Source of the DNA: Daucus carota subsp. sativus
Taxonomy: Eukaryota > Streptophyta > Magnoliopsida > Apiales > Apiaceae
NCBI RefSeq assembly: GCF_001625215.2
Contig: NC_030387.2
Coordinates: forward strand, 30,899,606 to 30,963,605
DNA length: 64,000 nt
Direction: 5' to 3'
Positions 11,811 through 24,060 of the stretch are shown here, piece by piece. The notes beneath the pieces were generated by a model. That model searched no databases, had not been told where the DNA came from, and saw only the letters and a list, made by a program, of their open reading frames with translations. Made by a program: the position numbers and the translations under genes. Each line of letters starts with the position of its first letter. Positions within the stretch are counted from its first letter, which is position 1.

Positions 11811-11943
11811 AAGCTTCAGAAATCGAGCAGGAATTGCAGTAATGGATTTCAGAAATCAAAAAGAGCACTATTACCGTATGCCACCAATTTATTAACTTTT
11901 AAAATAATAATTTAAGTACTGAACACTTTAAAACTATCATATA

Positions 11944-12442
11944 CCTCCGTCCCATTTCATGTGACCTCATTTCCTTTTTGGGACGTCCCAAAAAGAATGA
12001 ACCTATCATACTTACTATTTTTGGACACTACTTTTTACTATGGGTTTGTCTAGTGTGTGCCCAAGGGCACATGCTAAGCACTAACATTTATAAAATTGGA
12101 GGGATTTGATTGGTGTGGTTGTTGTAAATGCAAGGGGGCCATCATTATTAAAGAGTGTAAGCCAATCAAAATCTCCTAAATTTATAAGTTTTAGTGCTTA
12201 GTGTGTGCCCTTGGGCACACCATAGAAAAACCGTTTTACTATTACACCCACTACCTCTCTATTTTATACTCTTCTTTATTAAACAAACACTATTACACCC
12301 ACTACTTTCCTCCACTATCTATTAAAATATTGATGGATCCCACCACTTTACCCACTTTTCAACTAAACTTACTCACTTTCACTACTTTTTTCTTAATCTC
12401 CGTGAAAGTCAAACGAGGTCACTTAATATGGGACGGAGGGAG
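11944..12442. mobile_element. Stowaway-like MITE (CTCCGTCCC ends), carrying an insertion
   Basis: Terminal inverted repeats CCTCCGTCCCATTTCATGTG (left) and the complement of GGGACGGAGGGAG (right), with subterminal GTGACCTC at both ends, and TA at both flanks. The inner 12042-12233 block is a separate younger insertion, so the original element was about 300 bp. Confidence 0.85.
12042..12233. mobile_element. Small Mutator-type MITE nested in Stowaway-like MITE
   Basis: 192-bp element with ends GGGTTTGTCTAGTGTGTGCCC and the complement of GGGCACACCATAGAAAAACCG. The 9-bp direct repeat TTTTACTAT flanks it at 12033-12041 and 12234-12242. A second member lies at 28409-28591. Confidence 0.88.
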
Positions 12443-13868
12443 TATTCAAAAACATATGTAATAATATTTTTATTATTATTAAGTTTTTAGGGATTTTTCA
12501 AAAATTAATCAAATAATAAAATTGCATGTAACCTCAATTGCATATTTTAATCATAATATTACATCCCGAAAAAACCGAATCGTGCAATCTTGTTTATAAT
12601 TTTGATCATAATTTTCATTATTTTTTATAAAGTATGGATTTTTATCATATTTTTTATAATTCTTTTATATAAATAAATGAAATCTATATTTTTAATATTC
12701 AATTAGAATTTTAAATTATGTTTTGAAATCTGAAAGTATTTAACTAATACTATTTAAATTCTATTAAAATCTAAGGGTATTCAAATGTTAATTAAAACTA
12801 GTTAAGAAACCGCGCGTTGAGGCGGCCTATAAAAATTATATTAATGATTCAATATTAATATTTGTAGTATGTAATAATTTTGTGGCTGTCTATAAAAAGT
12901 ATATTAATGATTCAAAATTAATATTTGTAGGATAAAAATAAATTTTATATTATAAAAATCTTGATGTAATACCAATACTAATATATAAAATTCTAAAATT
13001 GGACTATAATTCATGATGAAAAAATGAAAATAAATTTCTAAACATAATTAACAATTTAAAGAACGATGAATTTTAATTTTATTTGTGTTTTTTTAAAAAA
13101 AGTAATCATGTTCTTACATTGTCACCTTCCTCCAATTTTTTTGGATTGATTGTGCACAAAAACATCTAACTTAAAATCCGTGAGATAGCGGTCTATAACT
13201 ACCCTTACTTGTAACAACCTTATTTTTTAATACTAACATCCTTCACTTATAAATTGCTTGAACGGAGCAATTTTTGATATTTTTCATCCAAAAATTCCAG
13301 AAAATTAGAAGAATAGAACGGAGCGATGTGAGAGGCGCCACCTACACGCCCCTCGCTTCTCCTTTATATAAGTATTTTCCTGTATAGCGTCCTTTATATA
13401 AGTATTTTCCTGTATAGCGGTCTATAATGCATGAATATTATTTTTCTGTATACAACGTAAATCATATAAAAATTAACAACGACAAACATGTCCGATGAAC
13501 AAAACAAATATTATAAAAAAATAACCAACATACATACATTACTAATAGTTAATTTATTGATATCATCCATCAATATCATGTCAAGACTATATTCTTCTCC
13601 CGTGTTTGGATTTGTCGACTCCCACATAGTGGTCTATAACTACCTTTACTTACAACAACTTTTATTTTTTGTAATCCTGTATTGTTTCCTTCACTTATCG
13701 TTGCAGAAGAACGGCACCACCAAGTTAGAAATCGAGCAAGAGAACTATCACCAGAGAGGTAGGGTTGTGGTATTGAGAGAGAGGAGGTTGTGCTTAGATG
13801 ATCCAAAACCCTACAACCTATAGCGGTATTTATAAGTGTAGAGAGACTTGTGTGCCACTCTTTCCCAT

Positions 13869-13935
<67 letters not shown>
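12443..13935. other. AT-rich repeat-derived stretch with (AT)n tract
   Basis: No gene. Near 12800 is ACCGCGCGTTGAGGCGG, resembling the CCCGTGC-type ends of dispersed plant repeats. A 27-bp unit (CCTTTATATAAGTATTTTCC...) is tandemly doubled near 13360-13420. A block around 13275-13370 (GGAGCGATGTGAGAGGCG) recurs at 14685-14790. An (AT)n microsatellite fills 13871-13935. Confidence 0.6.
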
Positions 13936-13940
<5 letters not shown>

Positions 13941-14390
13941 GAGGGTTCTGGTACAAACTTACAAACTTTTTTTGTTCAACACATATATAACTTGAGTTCA
14001 ACATTTTTTTAACATATTTTATTGAACATCGATTAAAATAGTGGTGGAGAAGTACGTAAACCAATTTTTAAATGTAAGAACTAAGGAAAACATGTTATAT
14101 CACTAATATTTATGTTTCTAGACCCTATCCAAACCCCAGAGGTATAATTTAAACATCTTTTTAGATATATTCAACACAATGATAATTAGTGTTCAACACC
14201 CGATGTTGAACCCCAGTTATAAATATGTTGAAAACGCGATTTATTTATGCGTTATTTTTAAAAATTGTGATTTTTTTTTGAAGAATTTTCAATATAGATA
14301 CTTTATATAACTAAGGATTAACACGATGGGAGAATAAAAAAAAGTTTGTAAGTTTGTAACTTAAAAAAGTTTTTATTTGATCCTATCCCT

Positions 14391-14394
<4 letters not shown>
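13936..14394. mobile_element. MITE-like element flanked by (AT)n tracts
   Basis: The left part AGGGGAGGGTTCTGGTACAA with ACAAACTTACAAACTTTTTT is mirrored at the right by AAAAAGTTTGTAAGTTTGTA and GATCCTATCCCT. Both sides abut long (AT)n runs (13871-13935 and 14394-14454), which hides the target duplication. Superfamily is not assigned. Confidence 0.6.

Positions 14395-14454
<60 letters not shown>
14395..14454. repeat. (AT)n microsatellite
   Basis: About 30 AT units directly right of the MITE-like element. Translated Tyr-Ile runs in this area are artefacts. Confidence 0.95.
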
Positions 14455-14456
<2 letters not shown>

Positions 14457-14684
14457 AAATCAGATTAAAACTTTCAAGCTACTATATTCCATAAATAATC
14501 TGAAACAAAATCAGATTTTGAAACTTGTTTCTAATATATTCGAAACTAAAAAAAGTAGTTCTAATTTTTGATATTTTTCATCCAAAAATTCCGAAAGTGT
14601 GCTACTCCTTCCTATAATTAAATATTCTGAAACAAAATCAGATTAAAACTTTCAAGGTACTATATTACATAAATAATCATATTT

Positions 14685-14790
14685 TTAATATTTTTCATCC
14701 AAAAATTTCAGAAAATTAGAAAAAATAAAACGGAGCGATGTGAGAGGCGTCACCTATAAGCCCCTCGCTTCTCCATTATATAAGTATATA
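14685..14790. repeat. Diverged duplicate of 13275-13380 block
   Basis: Shares TTTTTCATCCAAAAATT, CGGAGCGATGTGAGAGGCG and CCCCTCGCTTCTCC with the block at about 13275-13370, in the same orientation and with scattered substitutions. Confidence 0.75.
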
Positions 14791-14949
14791 TATTGATTTA
14801 TTCATATTTTCTGACTTCAAATTATTTTACGAGATTCTTCATCTAAAACAATAAATATCATGTGGTGTATGAATTTACTTTTTATATTATGATTTTTCAG
14901 ATATCGTTGAGTATTAATATATGCCATAGTACAAGTTTGAATAATATTA

Positions 14950-15145
14950 CTCGCTCCGTCCCGCAATACAAGTAAGAAATTTTTGTTTTCCAATGCAAAT
15001 ATATTGACATTATTTCAAAATTATCCTTCTTTAAAGTTGTATAACATGAGGGTTTGAATAAAAGTTTACATTCATGCATTTATTATTGCTTTTTTAATAT
15101 GCATAAATTTTTTTAAAAAAGACATGTATTCTAGGACGGAAAGAG
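14950..15145. mobile_element. Stowaway-like MITE
   Basis: 196 bp; left end CTCGCTCCGTCCCGCAATACA pairs with the right end TGTATTCTAGGACGGAAAGAG; TA flanks both sides. Confidence 0.8.
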
Positions 15146-15149
15146 TAAG

Positions 15150-15357
15150 TTATGTTAGAGCATCTGCGATCATAAAAGATTTATCATCAGGGCAGTTAGT
15201 CGAGGCAAAAACAAGAAGGTTCCAGGGCCTTGTATCACCAGAACTTCCAGACACCATAGCTGTAAAGGAGTCGTTGAGCTGGATCAAACAAAAAAGTTGG
15301 CCAAAGATGGAATTTGGACTCTCACTGCCGTTGTCTTCTTCGATATTCAACTTCTAA
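15150..15357 (+). pseudogene. LINE RNase H-like fragment
   Basis: Reading frame with IIKDLSSGQLVEAKTRRFQG and DTIAVKESLSWI, resembling the RNase H tail seen at 61-471 but diverged. It abuts the right end of the MITE at 15145, and upstream LINE sequence is missing. Non-functional. Confidence 0.6.
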
Positions 15358-15588
15358 ACAAAATTTCTTTGTATTTTGTTAAACAGTGTGCTAATATGTT
15401 CGTCCATCACTTAGCTTAGCAAGGGTGTCATAAAAAAAACCATTATCTAACGAATGTTTAATAACAAAAAAATCATCTGTCCATACCTGTACATAGAACC
15501 CCTCTGTACACACACCCCAATCTTACTAATGGAAAGAAAAAAAAATACTCACCGGGAATACAGATAAAACAACCATCTCAAAATCTAA

Positions 15589-15699
<111 letters not shown>

Positions 15700-15843
15700 G
15701 TTGAACTAACATTTTCCAAACTGGTTCCTGAACGCTCCATCAAATTGGTCTATTTTTTGCAAAAATATCAACTACGCCTCCTGAATTTGATAAACATTAG
15801 CCAGTTACCATTGATTAGTCCGAGCATGATGAATAAATGTTCT

Positions 15844-18800
15844 TTAGTTCCTTTTGCTCTCCGACCTGGAATCTGGGTTGTCGCTTTTATCTGTGTCGTA
15901 GTTGTCCTTCTGAGATTCAGTGTCCACACTGCTAGCCACAGATCTTCGATGGTGTCTGCGATCCTGAAACATTAATAACTGGGAGTTGAGTCCAAAAAGT
16001 TAACTGAATATCCATAGTACACTTCTGGTTATGAAAATTCAGCTTGCCTTTTTAATGTAAGGCCAAGAAGAAAGAACTTAAATATCAGAACGACCATGCG
16101 AAGGTTAACTCAAATGAGAATGAAAATCATTGTATAGTTGTTAGTGCCACATATTCTATGTGTTCTGTGTTCATTCTTATGTAAAATACAATATTACGTG
16201 GTAGTATATTAAACACTACAAGTCTACGACCTAGCCATACTTTCGCCTCTCCCCCATCCAAATAGCTAACCTATATCCCAATATTAATGTTGCTAATGGT
16301 TCTCATCCAACAGTCATCCCTATGTCGTCAAACTAACTAAACATACAAGTGTGTAATCACTAATAAGATTACAGTAATGAATCAGTACAATATAAGATAT
16401 TAACAATTCTGGTATATGTTAATGGATTTCATTACTCATTAGTATGTAATTTATCTTTAAGCCTAACACATGATAATTTCAATTGTATAGACTTAAAAAC
16501 TGAACTACGATATTAGAAGCATGTATATTCAATGATGAATGCACCGTCAAAAGCTAAGCCTAGTCCTTTTGTGCTACAATTCAAAATACTATAATGAGAT
16601 CACAACTAACCTCTCTTGGTATGGGGTACTCCTCTGATTCAAGCATACGAACAACTTGGCTCATCTTAGGTCTCTTATCAGAATCTGGATCAACGCATCG
16701 CAAAGCAGTTAAGAGGGCTCGCTTTAAGGCTCTTGTCGATGGCCTTGTTTCAATGTTTGGATCCACCACCTCTTCTGAACGCCTGCTCCCAACCATCATT
16801 TTCAGCCAATCAACTAGATTAACCTGTGAACACAATTTACCTTCATCAAGACTCTGAAATTCTTGATGTTAAAGCATCAATAATAATTGTAATAATTTAC
16901 TTCAATACATAAACCGAGAATATTAATGGCCTTATATAGATAGATACGAGCGTCACAACTTGTGATTATGTGATCATGATTCTCAACCAAGAATTCTTAT
17001 TGTAATTATTAACAATATTAGGAGTCATAATGTGATTAAAAGAAAATCCTTCTTGCATTGGGAAAAAAAAAAGAACACCCTACTTCTCAGAACTTTGAGA
17101 AGATACTTTTATCTGACTTGGAGGCTTTATTCATATAAAGTACTAACTAAACGTAAAGTTTCATGCAATGATAAGAACACAGGATTCTCCAATCAAAACT
17201 CGGTGCAGAAAGCATCGATGAAGATGAACAATTTAAGAACTATTGGGATGATTGAACTATATAGTCTGCATAAGATGGAGCAGTACATTATTTAGCAAAA
17301 AAAAAAAAAAAAGATGGAGCAGTACATTGCCTTGTAATATATTTATGAGACTGGTAATAAATTACCCTTGTTACACCTAGAAATCTTTAAAAAGGATGAC
17401 ATCGTAATCACTATCTATCCAATTCCACCAACAAAGTATATGAGATGGCGAATCAAAGAAAAAGTTCACTGCAATGAAAACCATGATAAATCCAGAGACT
17501 CTACGTAATATCTTTAGGATTTTTTAGTGGAAATCCAGACCTATAGCCTCTATTAAGAACTGAAGATTATAGCATCATTCTTTAAATATAATAAAGGGAA
17601 AAAAGATTGCTTAATACCTCTTGAGCAGGACGCCCATAATCAACAGGTTCTCTGCCAGTGATAGCTTCTAGAAGAACAACCCCAAAGCTATAAACATCAC
17701 TCTTTTCATTTAGAAGGCCTGTATTTGCGTACTCAGGAGCCACATACCTGCATAGATTGATTGAGGAAAAGAAGATGAATCACGCTTATGCTTATATAGA
17801 ATTGTATCATTTAAACAACAATTCCACTTTCCAACCCTTTAGGTAACAAGTGACAGACCCACTTTTTAACCAAAATATAAAAATTGAAAACGATACAACA
17901 AAATTCATCCATTTTCTAAAATATCCTGATATTAAAATGGTTAATTGAATTCAAAAAAATCTGATTAAGGTTATAGTCATATAGTATTAGACACTACATT
18001 AATATCAGAATTAAGTCCAACACAGTGATAATTAAAAATCAATAAAATATTCATCAGCATTTGAACATAATTATTAGCAACATAATACAAAGAAAAAGTT
18101 TAAAGAGACACATTTCATGGAAAGGAGACTTAGGAGAGTGATAAGAAATTCAAGACTTGTAATTAACAATAAAAATGTACAAATTACAAACCCAAATGTT
18201 CCCATGACGCGAGTTGTAATATGACTTTCTCCGGCACCAAGTAACTTTGCCAAACCAAAATCAGAAACCTTGGAACTGAAGTCATCTTCAATCAGTATGT
18301 TGCTAGACTTAATGTCTCGGTGAACCACTTTTGGCTCAATTGCTTCGTGCAAGTACGCGAGACTGCAATTTGATTTAACACATAATGAGATTTATAACTG
18401 CGGAGAAAGATAAATAGTTGAATTTTAATAACTCTACTTACGCTTTAGCTGTTCCAAGAAGAACCTTTGTCCGAGCCTCCCAAGTAAGATATCCATGTTG
18501 ACGCATAGATCCATGAAGCCATTGTTCTAGATTGCCGTTATTGACATACTCATATACTAACATCCTGATTCGAAGAGATCAGAGGTTATCAACTACTTTG
18601 TTAATTCTAATAGACATACCAGCAGAGTATTTGCTACAGATCAGAAGTTCAACAGCACAACTAAAGCCATATTTAACCATCAGAAGCTAATCATGGACTA
18701 TTCAAAACAGAAATTTGGATTTAAATAAACAATCCATTCAACAGAAACACAGACTCAAACTTAGTGTATAACATGATTAAATGAAAGTATACCGATGAGT

Positions 18801-19661
18801 TCCTTCGATGCAGTATCCCAACAATCTAACCAAATTCTTATGGCGCACATGGCCTATAGCTTCAACCTCCACACTGAATTCCTTCTCTGCCTGACCCCTA
18901 GAAAATAGAAAGACAGATAAATTCACCCTGGTAGATACAATGGAGAAAGACAAAAGATTACTAAGTTCTCAAGCTACGGAAGCCTCATTAGAAACTTACA
19001 GATTATTAAAAAGCTTTTTTATTGCCACCGGACTTCCATTAATTAAATGTCCCTTATACACAACTCCATAACCACCTTCACCAAGCACATTCTCCTTCGA
19101 AAATCGGTTTGTTGCAACTTCAAGGTCTCTTAAGGTAAACCAATGACCCCAACCCAAGTGGGAAAATTCGGGTAGCCCACTTAAAGGAGAAGGGGCAGTT
19201 ATTGGATGGGAAGAAGTTCGTGTATACGCAGCAAATGTACCAGAACTCCCTTCTTCTCCAGATTGGGATCTGCCATCTTTCTCCAGATGATTAAAAGAAC
19301 CGTGACTGCTATTATTATCTCCATTCTTTGCTTTTCCCAATCCTAGATGAACTAATACTTTATCGGCTTCTTTATTATTAGTTTTATCATGAATTGTGAG
19401 AAGAATTCCTTCACGTGGAACAAAATCATTTGCGGCAACTTGCTCTACCTTCACTTCTTGAATTTCCTTCGAAATAGTTGGAATCTGGCTAACAGGAATA
19501 CTTTCTCTTGTTCTTTTCAGCTTCTTTCGTGAAGTAAGATAGTATGCTAATGCCAAAAGAATTACCACAATAAATATTCCCACAACAATGCCTATAATTT
19601 CCCAGACCTCGAGGCCAAGGATGGATTCCTTAGATAGCCCCTTGTTCAGACCGGTAGCCAT
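15844..19661 (-). CDS. Receptor-like protein kinase with short extracellular region
   Basis: Seven coding exons (19000-19661, 18793-18897, 18442-18564, 18192-18362, 17618-17747, 16611-16823, 15844-15963) splice in frame to 507 aa. About 20 N-terminal residues precede a transmembrane helix (residues 21-42), followed by an RKKLKR stop-transfer and a Ser-rich juxtamembrane region. The kinase domain begins near residue 182. Visible motifs: glycine loop GEGGYG (194-199), catalytic Lys215 (VAIKK), HRD (311-313, RD-type), DFG (331-333), GTFGYVAPEY activation segment and [15 protein letters not shown]. All catalytic residues are present, so it should be an active Ser/Thr kinase at the plasma membrane. 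It matches the Arabidopsis At5g18500/At2g42960 group. The last exon encodes a polar tail ending SESKRN. Ligand and pathway are not evident. Confidence 0.94.
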
Positions 19662-19681
19662 CTTCTACAGACTATTCAAAA

Positions 19682-20389
19682 CTGCAAAATTTCCGGGAAG
19701 CATGAAACAACATTATATGCATGGATAGCAAGCATTAACAATTAAGTTCAATTTCACATGCAGAGGTTTTAGCATTTCCCCTTCTTTTTCAAGCCAACAA
19801 GACTTCATGTAATGGTTGGAGCAAGTATAAACTACAAAACAAAAGATATTTAATAAAAATGTAACATGACATATATTCATTGAACATACATTTTTAGTCC
19901 CATTAACATAGCTGCACAGACAACATATAGCTCATAGCTGTTCAGACAAGATGTTTAATCAAGGTACCATTGTTAAGAACACGAATATCAACCCCTCATT
20001 GGATTCAATGAAAACAACCAAATCAAATGACTAGAAAAAGTATGAGCTTAATAATACACGAATAAGCAATTTACCATCCTTGAGCACATGAACAGAACTC
20101 TTCACTCTAATTTCATTTGTGAATGAGTCAAACTATCAAACAAATCAAGAAAACATACCACCTTAGTACCAACAAAGTAAAAAAACTAACAATCACACTC
20201 ACTTCATTGCCTTTTCAAAAAAGAACAAAAATGACATTTTCAGAGCCCAGATCTCACCAAAATAAAGAGCAAAGCAAAACCCACTTTAGATCTTTAACAA
20301 AAGAATCAAGAAAGCTAAGCAAACAAATTCCACAATCAAAATCACCAGAATCAGTAAAATTCTAAGCCATTTTAGTATAAAGATTATAC
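19682..20389 (-). other. 5'UTR intron of the receptor-like kinase
   Basis: Acceptor TTTTGCAG| at 19683-19682 lies 20 bases upstream of the ATG; donor TAAAG|GTATAAT has its GT at 20389-20388. The first UTR exon would span about 20390-20600. Inferred from consensus. Confidence 0.6.
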
Positions 20390-20649
20390 CTTTAGCATGT
20401 TTTCCATCTGGGTATTCTCTTTACAGGCAAATGTGAGTCCAAATCTAAGCTCAGATAGAGCTTTCAAACACCACACTCAGCACCCACCACTTTCTTGAAA
20501 ACCCTGAAGCAAATAACAGATACCCAGAAGAATGCTGTACATACAAAATCTGTAAGTATAGATTTTGACACAAATTAAACTGGGGGAATTAGAAAATGTG
20601 GAGTTATCAGTGGTAGCCCCTGGTTAGGTGAGAGAGAAATGCTTGCAGT

Positions 20650-22095
20650 CCCCTTCTCTATTTTTTATTACAGTATAATTTTTGTGTATGTTTAAAGCAC
20701 TCTCTTATGAACATGACTGATGATCTTATCATATACTATTGCTGTCTGATAATTATGTACACTGTAGCAGTTAACTGTTAACTTGATGAACTGGTAGTAG
20801 TTCTATTAACCACGAAAATATAAAGGACAGTAAGTCAAACTAAACATACTTATGGCTTCAACTTACACTTGTATTAATTCTAGAAAAAGGTGGAGATTAT
20901 ACACTAATCTTGCATCAAGATCTACCCAGTCAAATAATATATTAAAATTTGGTAATTAATTTTTATATATATTCATTCATGTAGCAGTGTAGCAAATGGG
21001 GTCGAGTTCACTAATTCTTACACTAATTTATTCATGTATTTTTATAGCGGAAAGATACGGGTGATAGAATTTTATGTGATATCTTTTTATTCAAAATATA
21101 TTCTCGTTTCTTGATAAAAAAAATTTGGTAAAATATTGTGTATAAATTATTAACAACAATCACTTATCAAATATTATCTCACGGAGATGTACATTTAACA
21201 TTTTATCTCAAATTTTAGTATATACATATTTAACAAGAGAAAAATAAATATAATTTCTTAAATATTTATCATTTTTTATCATTTATTTATCCTATTAATT
21301 GAGAATTTAAATATTTTTAAATACAAGGAGGTCATGGCAGAACATATTTAAATATAATTCAATATATATATATATATATATATAATACAAGTAGAACATG
21401 TTTCCACATAAAAAAATTATTTTTATTACAAAACATATATAATATCCGATTTTTTCAGTAAAAAAGTGAGCTCTAGAACTTAATCCAAAAATAATTGGAT
21501 TTATCAGAATAAAATCTTACTAGCATAATGTAGGTCAAAAAAATTTATAAATAAAGTCCCACTAGCACAACGTCGGTCAAAGAACAAAGAATATGTTAAG
21601 GAAAAAGAAAAAATATTAGTGTAGGTTGAGGAAATAGAAAAAATGGGGTGTTTAGCCTATTAATCAAAGATTAATTAATGAGAGAAGAAGAAAAGGGAGT
21701 CCCCACCATAAAGTTGTGCAACTTTTGCACCTTATAATTGACAGAGAGGACACAGCAGTGAGCCTGTAGAAATCTTCCACGTACCCCCACAGTAGGCCGA
21801 AAGAGACTACCTGTGGCTCTGAGAAAGATAGACAGAGTACATACATGCTGCTTCATCTGCCAGGTCCTTTACGTTAATTTTTGATATGCATTTTAAGTTT
21901 TTTATAAAATAAATTTACATTATATTTTTTTATAAAAGAATTCCTGGAAAAAATTTGAAATTTAAACTTTTATTTAAAAAAAAAAAATTAAAAATACGTT
22001 ATAAAACTATACTTCACGAAAGTCTCAAAATACGTGCAAACAGTTTACATGAACTTCCTGGCGGGACGGAGGAAGTACATGTTTTGTATGTATAA
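20650..22095. other. Kinase upstream region, no gene recognised
   Basis: Mostly AT-rich. A distinctly less AT-rich island at about 21690-21870 has no recognisable protein and no matching element end; its nature is unknown. Confidence 0.45.
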
Positions 22096-22472
22096 CAGCA
22101 TCTCCAAGGGGCTCTCTAAATGAGCTCTTAACTTCAAATTTAAAGAGCAAGTCAAGAAATAGAGCTCCAATGGGCTCCTTGAAGCTCTTTAAAAATTTAA
22201 GAACCCATCATCTCTCCTCTTTTTTAAAGAGCATGTAAGAGCTCTTAACAATTTTTTCATGAATATAATATTACTTTCCCTCCAACTTTACCACCAACAT
22301 TTCTCTCTTTTTTACTTTTCTCTCTCATTTTTATGAATAAAATATGAATAAGAAGCAAGTATAAAGAGGAGCATTGGAGATGAAATCTTTTTTAATGTCT
22401 TAACTTACTAGGAGCCAAATATTATATTATATTTTAAAGAGGGATTTAAGAGCACCATTGGAGATGCTCTAA
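22096..22472. mobile_element. Tourist/PIF-like MITE (GAGCATCTCCAA family)
   Basis: Ends CAGCATCTCCAAGGGGCTCT and AAGAGCACCATTGGAGATGC are inverted complements, with internal AGAGCTCTTAA-type repeats. About 375 bp; TSD not clearly resolved. Confidence 0.75.
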
Positions 22473-22822
22473 TCCTGCTGTTTTTGCGAAATTTGTGAGA
22501 AAAGCAAATATATAAATTTTCATCATGACTTAGATTATATAAAAGGAAATGAAAATTGACAATTCATTGTATTATTGGCCTGCATTTGGTTATATTTTTA
22601 TTGACCATTATTTTTTGTAATAATTATTTTTTGACTTTGCAGAAGATACCAAGGCTGTGCAGTGAACGTGACAAATTTAATTGTTAGTGAAACTTGGACA
22701 TAAAAAAGAAACCATACATTCAAGTATCATTTTAACTATTTGTAAAGTATATTTTGGAAAGAAATGATAATGTGTTTAATAATTGATTATATTGATTAAT
22801 TATAATGATTCTTAGTATCTAA

Positions 22823-23430
22823 GAGCATCTCCAATGGTGTTCTTAAGTCCTTTATACAAAAATAATATAATAAGTGATTTCTGGTAAATTAATACATTAA
22901 ATATCGTGACAACTCTAACCATACTTTTAATATTTGCTCTTAACTCATATTTTATTATTATTTGAGAAAAAGTTGGAGAGAGAATTTAGGGGAAGTGAGT
23001 AAAAATAGAATGAAGTGATTATTTTATTAAATTAAAATAAGTTAAAAGCACCTATATGCTCTTTAGAAGAAAGAAGAGAGAGAAACTCTTAAACTTTTAG
23101 GCTTGGCTCCCTAGTTTTTTTAGGGGAGAAAGCAAATGAATGTAAGTGAAAGCAAGTATGCTTTCACTTTCATCCCACTTTTGGAGTGAAAGTTTTGGAG
23201 TGAAACTATGTTATATTTTCACTCACTTTCACTCACTTTAAAAAACTCAGGAGCACGATAGGAGTGAAAGTTGGATAACTTTACTTCCTCTTCACTTGCT
23301 TTCCTCCTTTTTTAAAACTCGGGAGCAGGGTGTTAAAGAGCTACTAGGAGCCATTGGAGCTCTAATTTTTCATATCCTCCTAAAATTTAGAGTTAACAGA
23401 GCTTGTTTGAATAGCCCATTAAAGATGCTC
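22823..23430. mobile_element. Tourist/PIF-like MITE with TAA target duplication
   Basis: Ends GAGCATCTCCAATGG and AAAGATGCTC, flanked by TAA at 22820-22822 and 23431-23433. The flanks joined without the element match a site at 28268-28352, which supports the boundaries. A second MITE is nested at about 23100-23335. Confidence 0.88.
23100..23335. mobile_element. Nested MITE (CTCCCGAGTTTT family)
   Basis: Left part GGCTTGGCTCCCTAGTTTTT and right part AAAACTCGGGAGCAGG form imperfect inverted ends around a body rich in CTTTCACTT/AAGTGAAAG. A related copy sits at 54140-54356. Target duplication not resolved. Confidence 0.65.
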
Positions 23431-23782
23431 TAAAGAGTTCTTGATATAATAATTATACCACAATATTTTTGGCAAGAGGATAAAGGGTTGATGTTGATGC
23501 AGAACTAGCACAAAGTAGAGAGCCTGATGCAAGTGCTAAGAAACTTTAACTAAAATTTATGACTCTTGTGGAGGTAAAATAACTGTATATCTTATCTGAC
23601 ATCTTAATTTTTGTTCAAGAACACATGGCCAGACATTTCTAAACTAGAGTGCAATCTAGCGGGGCTATATATTAAAGCAGAACTAGCGGTAAAAGTTGCC
23701 AAGAAATTGGGTGTGAATTTATATATAAACCCCTCGGGGACATAAAAGTACAAACATGCCACAGCCTTTTTAACCCATATTG

Positions 23783-24060
23783 TACCTGTCTTGTGATATT
23801 CTCTCGAACAAATGACTGTTCTTGAGAGGAAAGGCGGCCCCCAACCTCCTTAAGCTCGCAGCCAACATCACCACATTGTGTCGAAAACTCTGCTTTCTTT
23901 CACTCTGATCCTTCAACAAAGGATCAATCTCTCTGCTATGACTCATTGCACCTATCAATCAATTCAAAATTTGTAAACCTCCTAAAACAAATACACATAT
24001 GTGCCCCAAAATAAGTCTTCTCTCTTCTTCAACTCAAAGAGATCTCTCAATTGCAATTTG
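23783..24060 (-). pseudogene. Broken duplicate of NEAP exon 1 and 5'UTR
   Basis: Nearly identical (roughly 90% by eye) to 33490-33768, which is exon 1 plus upstream leader of the intact NEAP gene. It starts [13 protein letters not shown], then a single-base deletion in the CTCCGCAGCC equivalent (near 23852) shifts the frame after VVMLAA, and translation ends about 30 residues later. The copied block ends one base into intron 1, with no further exons, so it cannot make NEAP. It lies just downstream of the CCDC174-like gene on the same strand. Confidence 0.88.

Noticed and set aside
13576-14064. 162-codon minus-strand frame with a long Tyr-Ile run
   Set aside because: The run is translated (AT)n microsatellite and the rest has no family match.
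21664-21856. Two overlapping 60-codon minus-strand frames
   Set aside because: No recognised domain; overlapping frames in both phases and no splice or start support.
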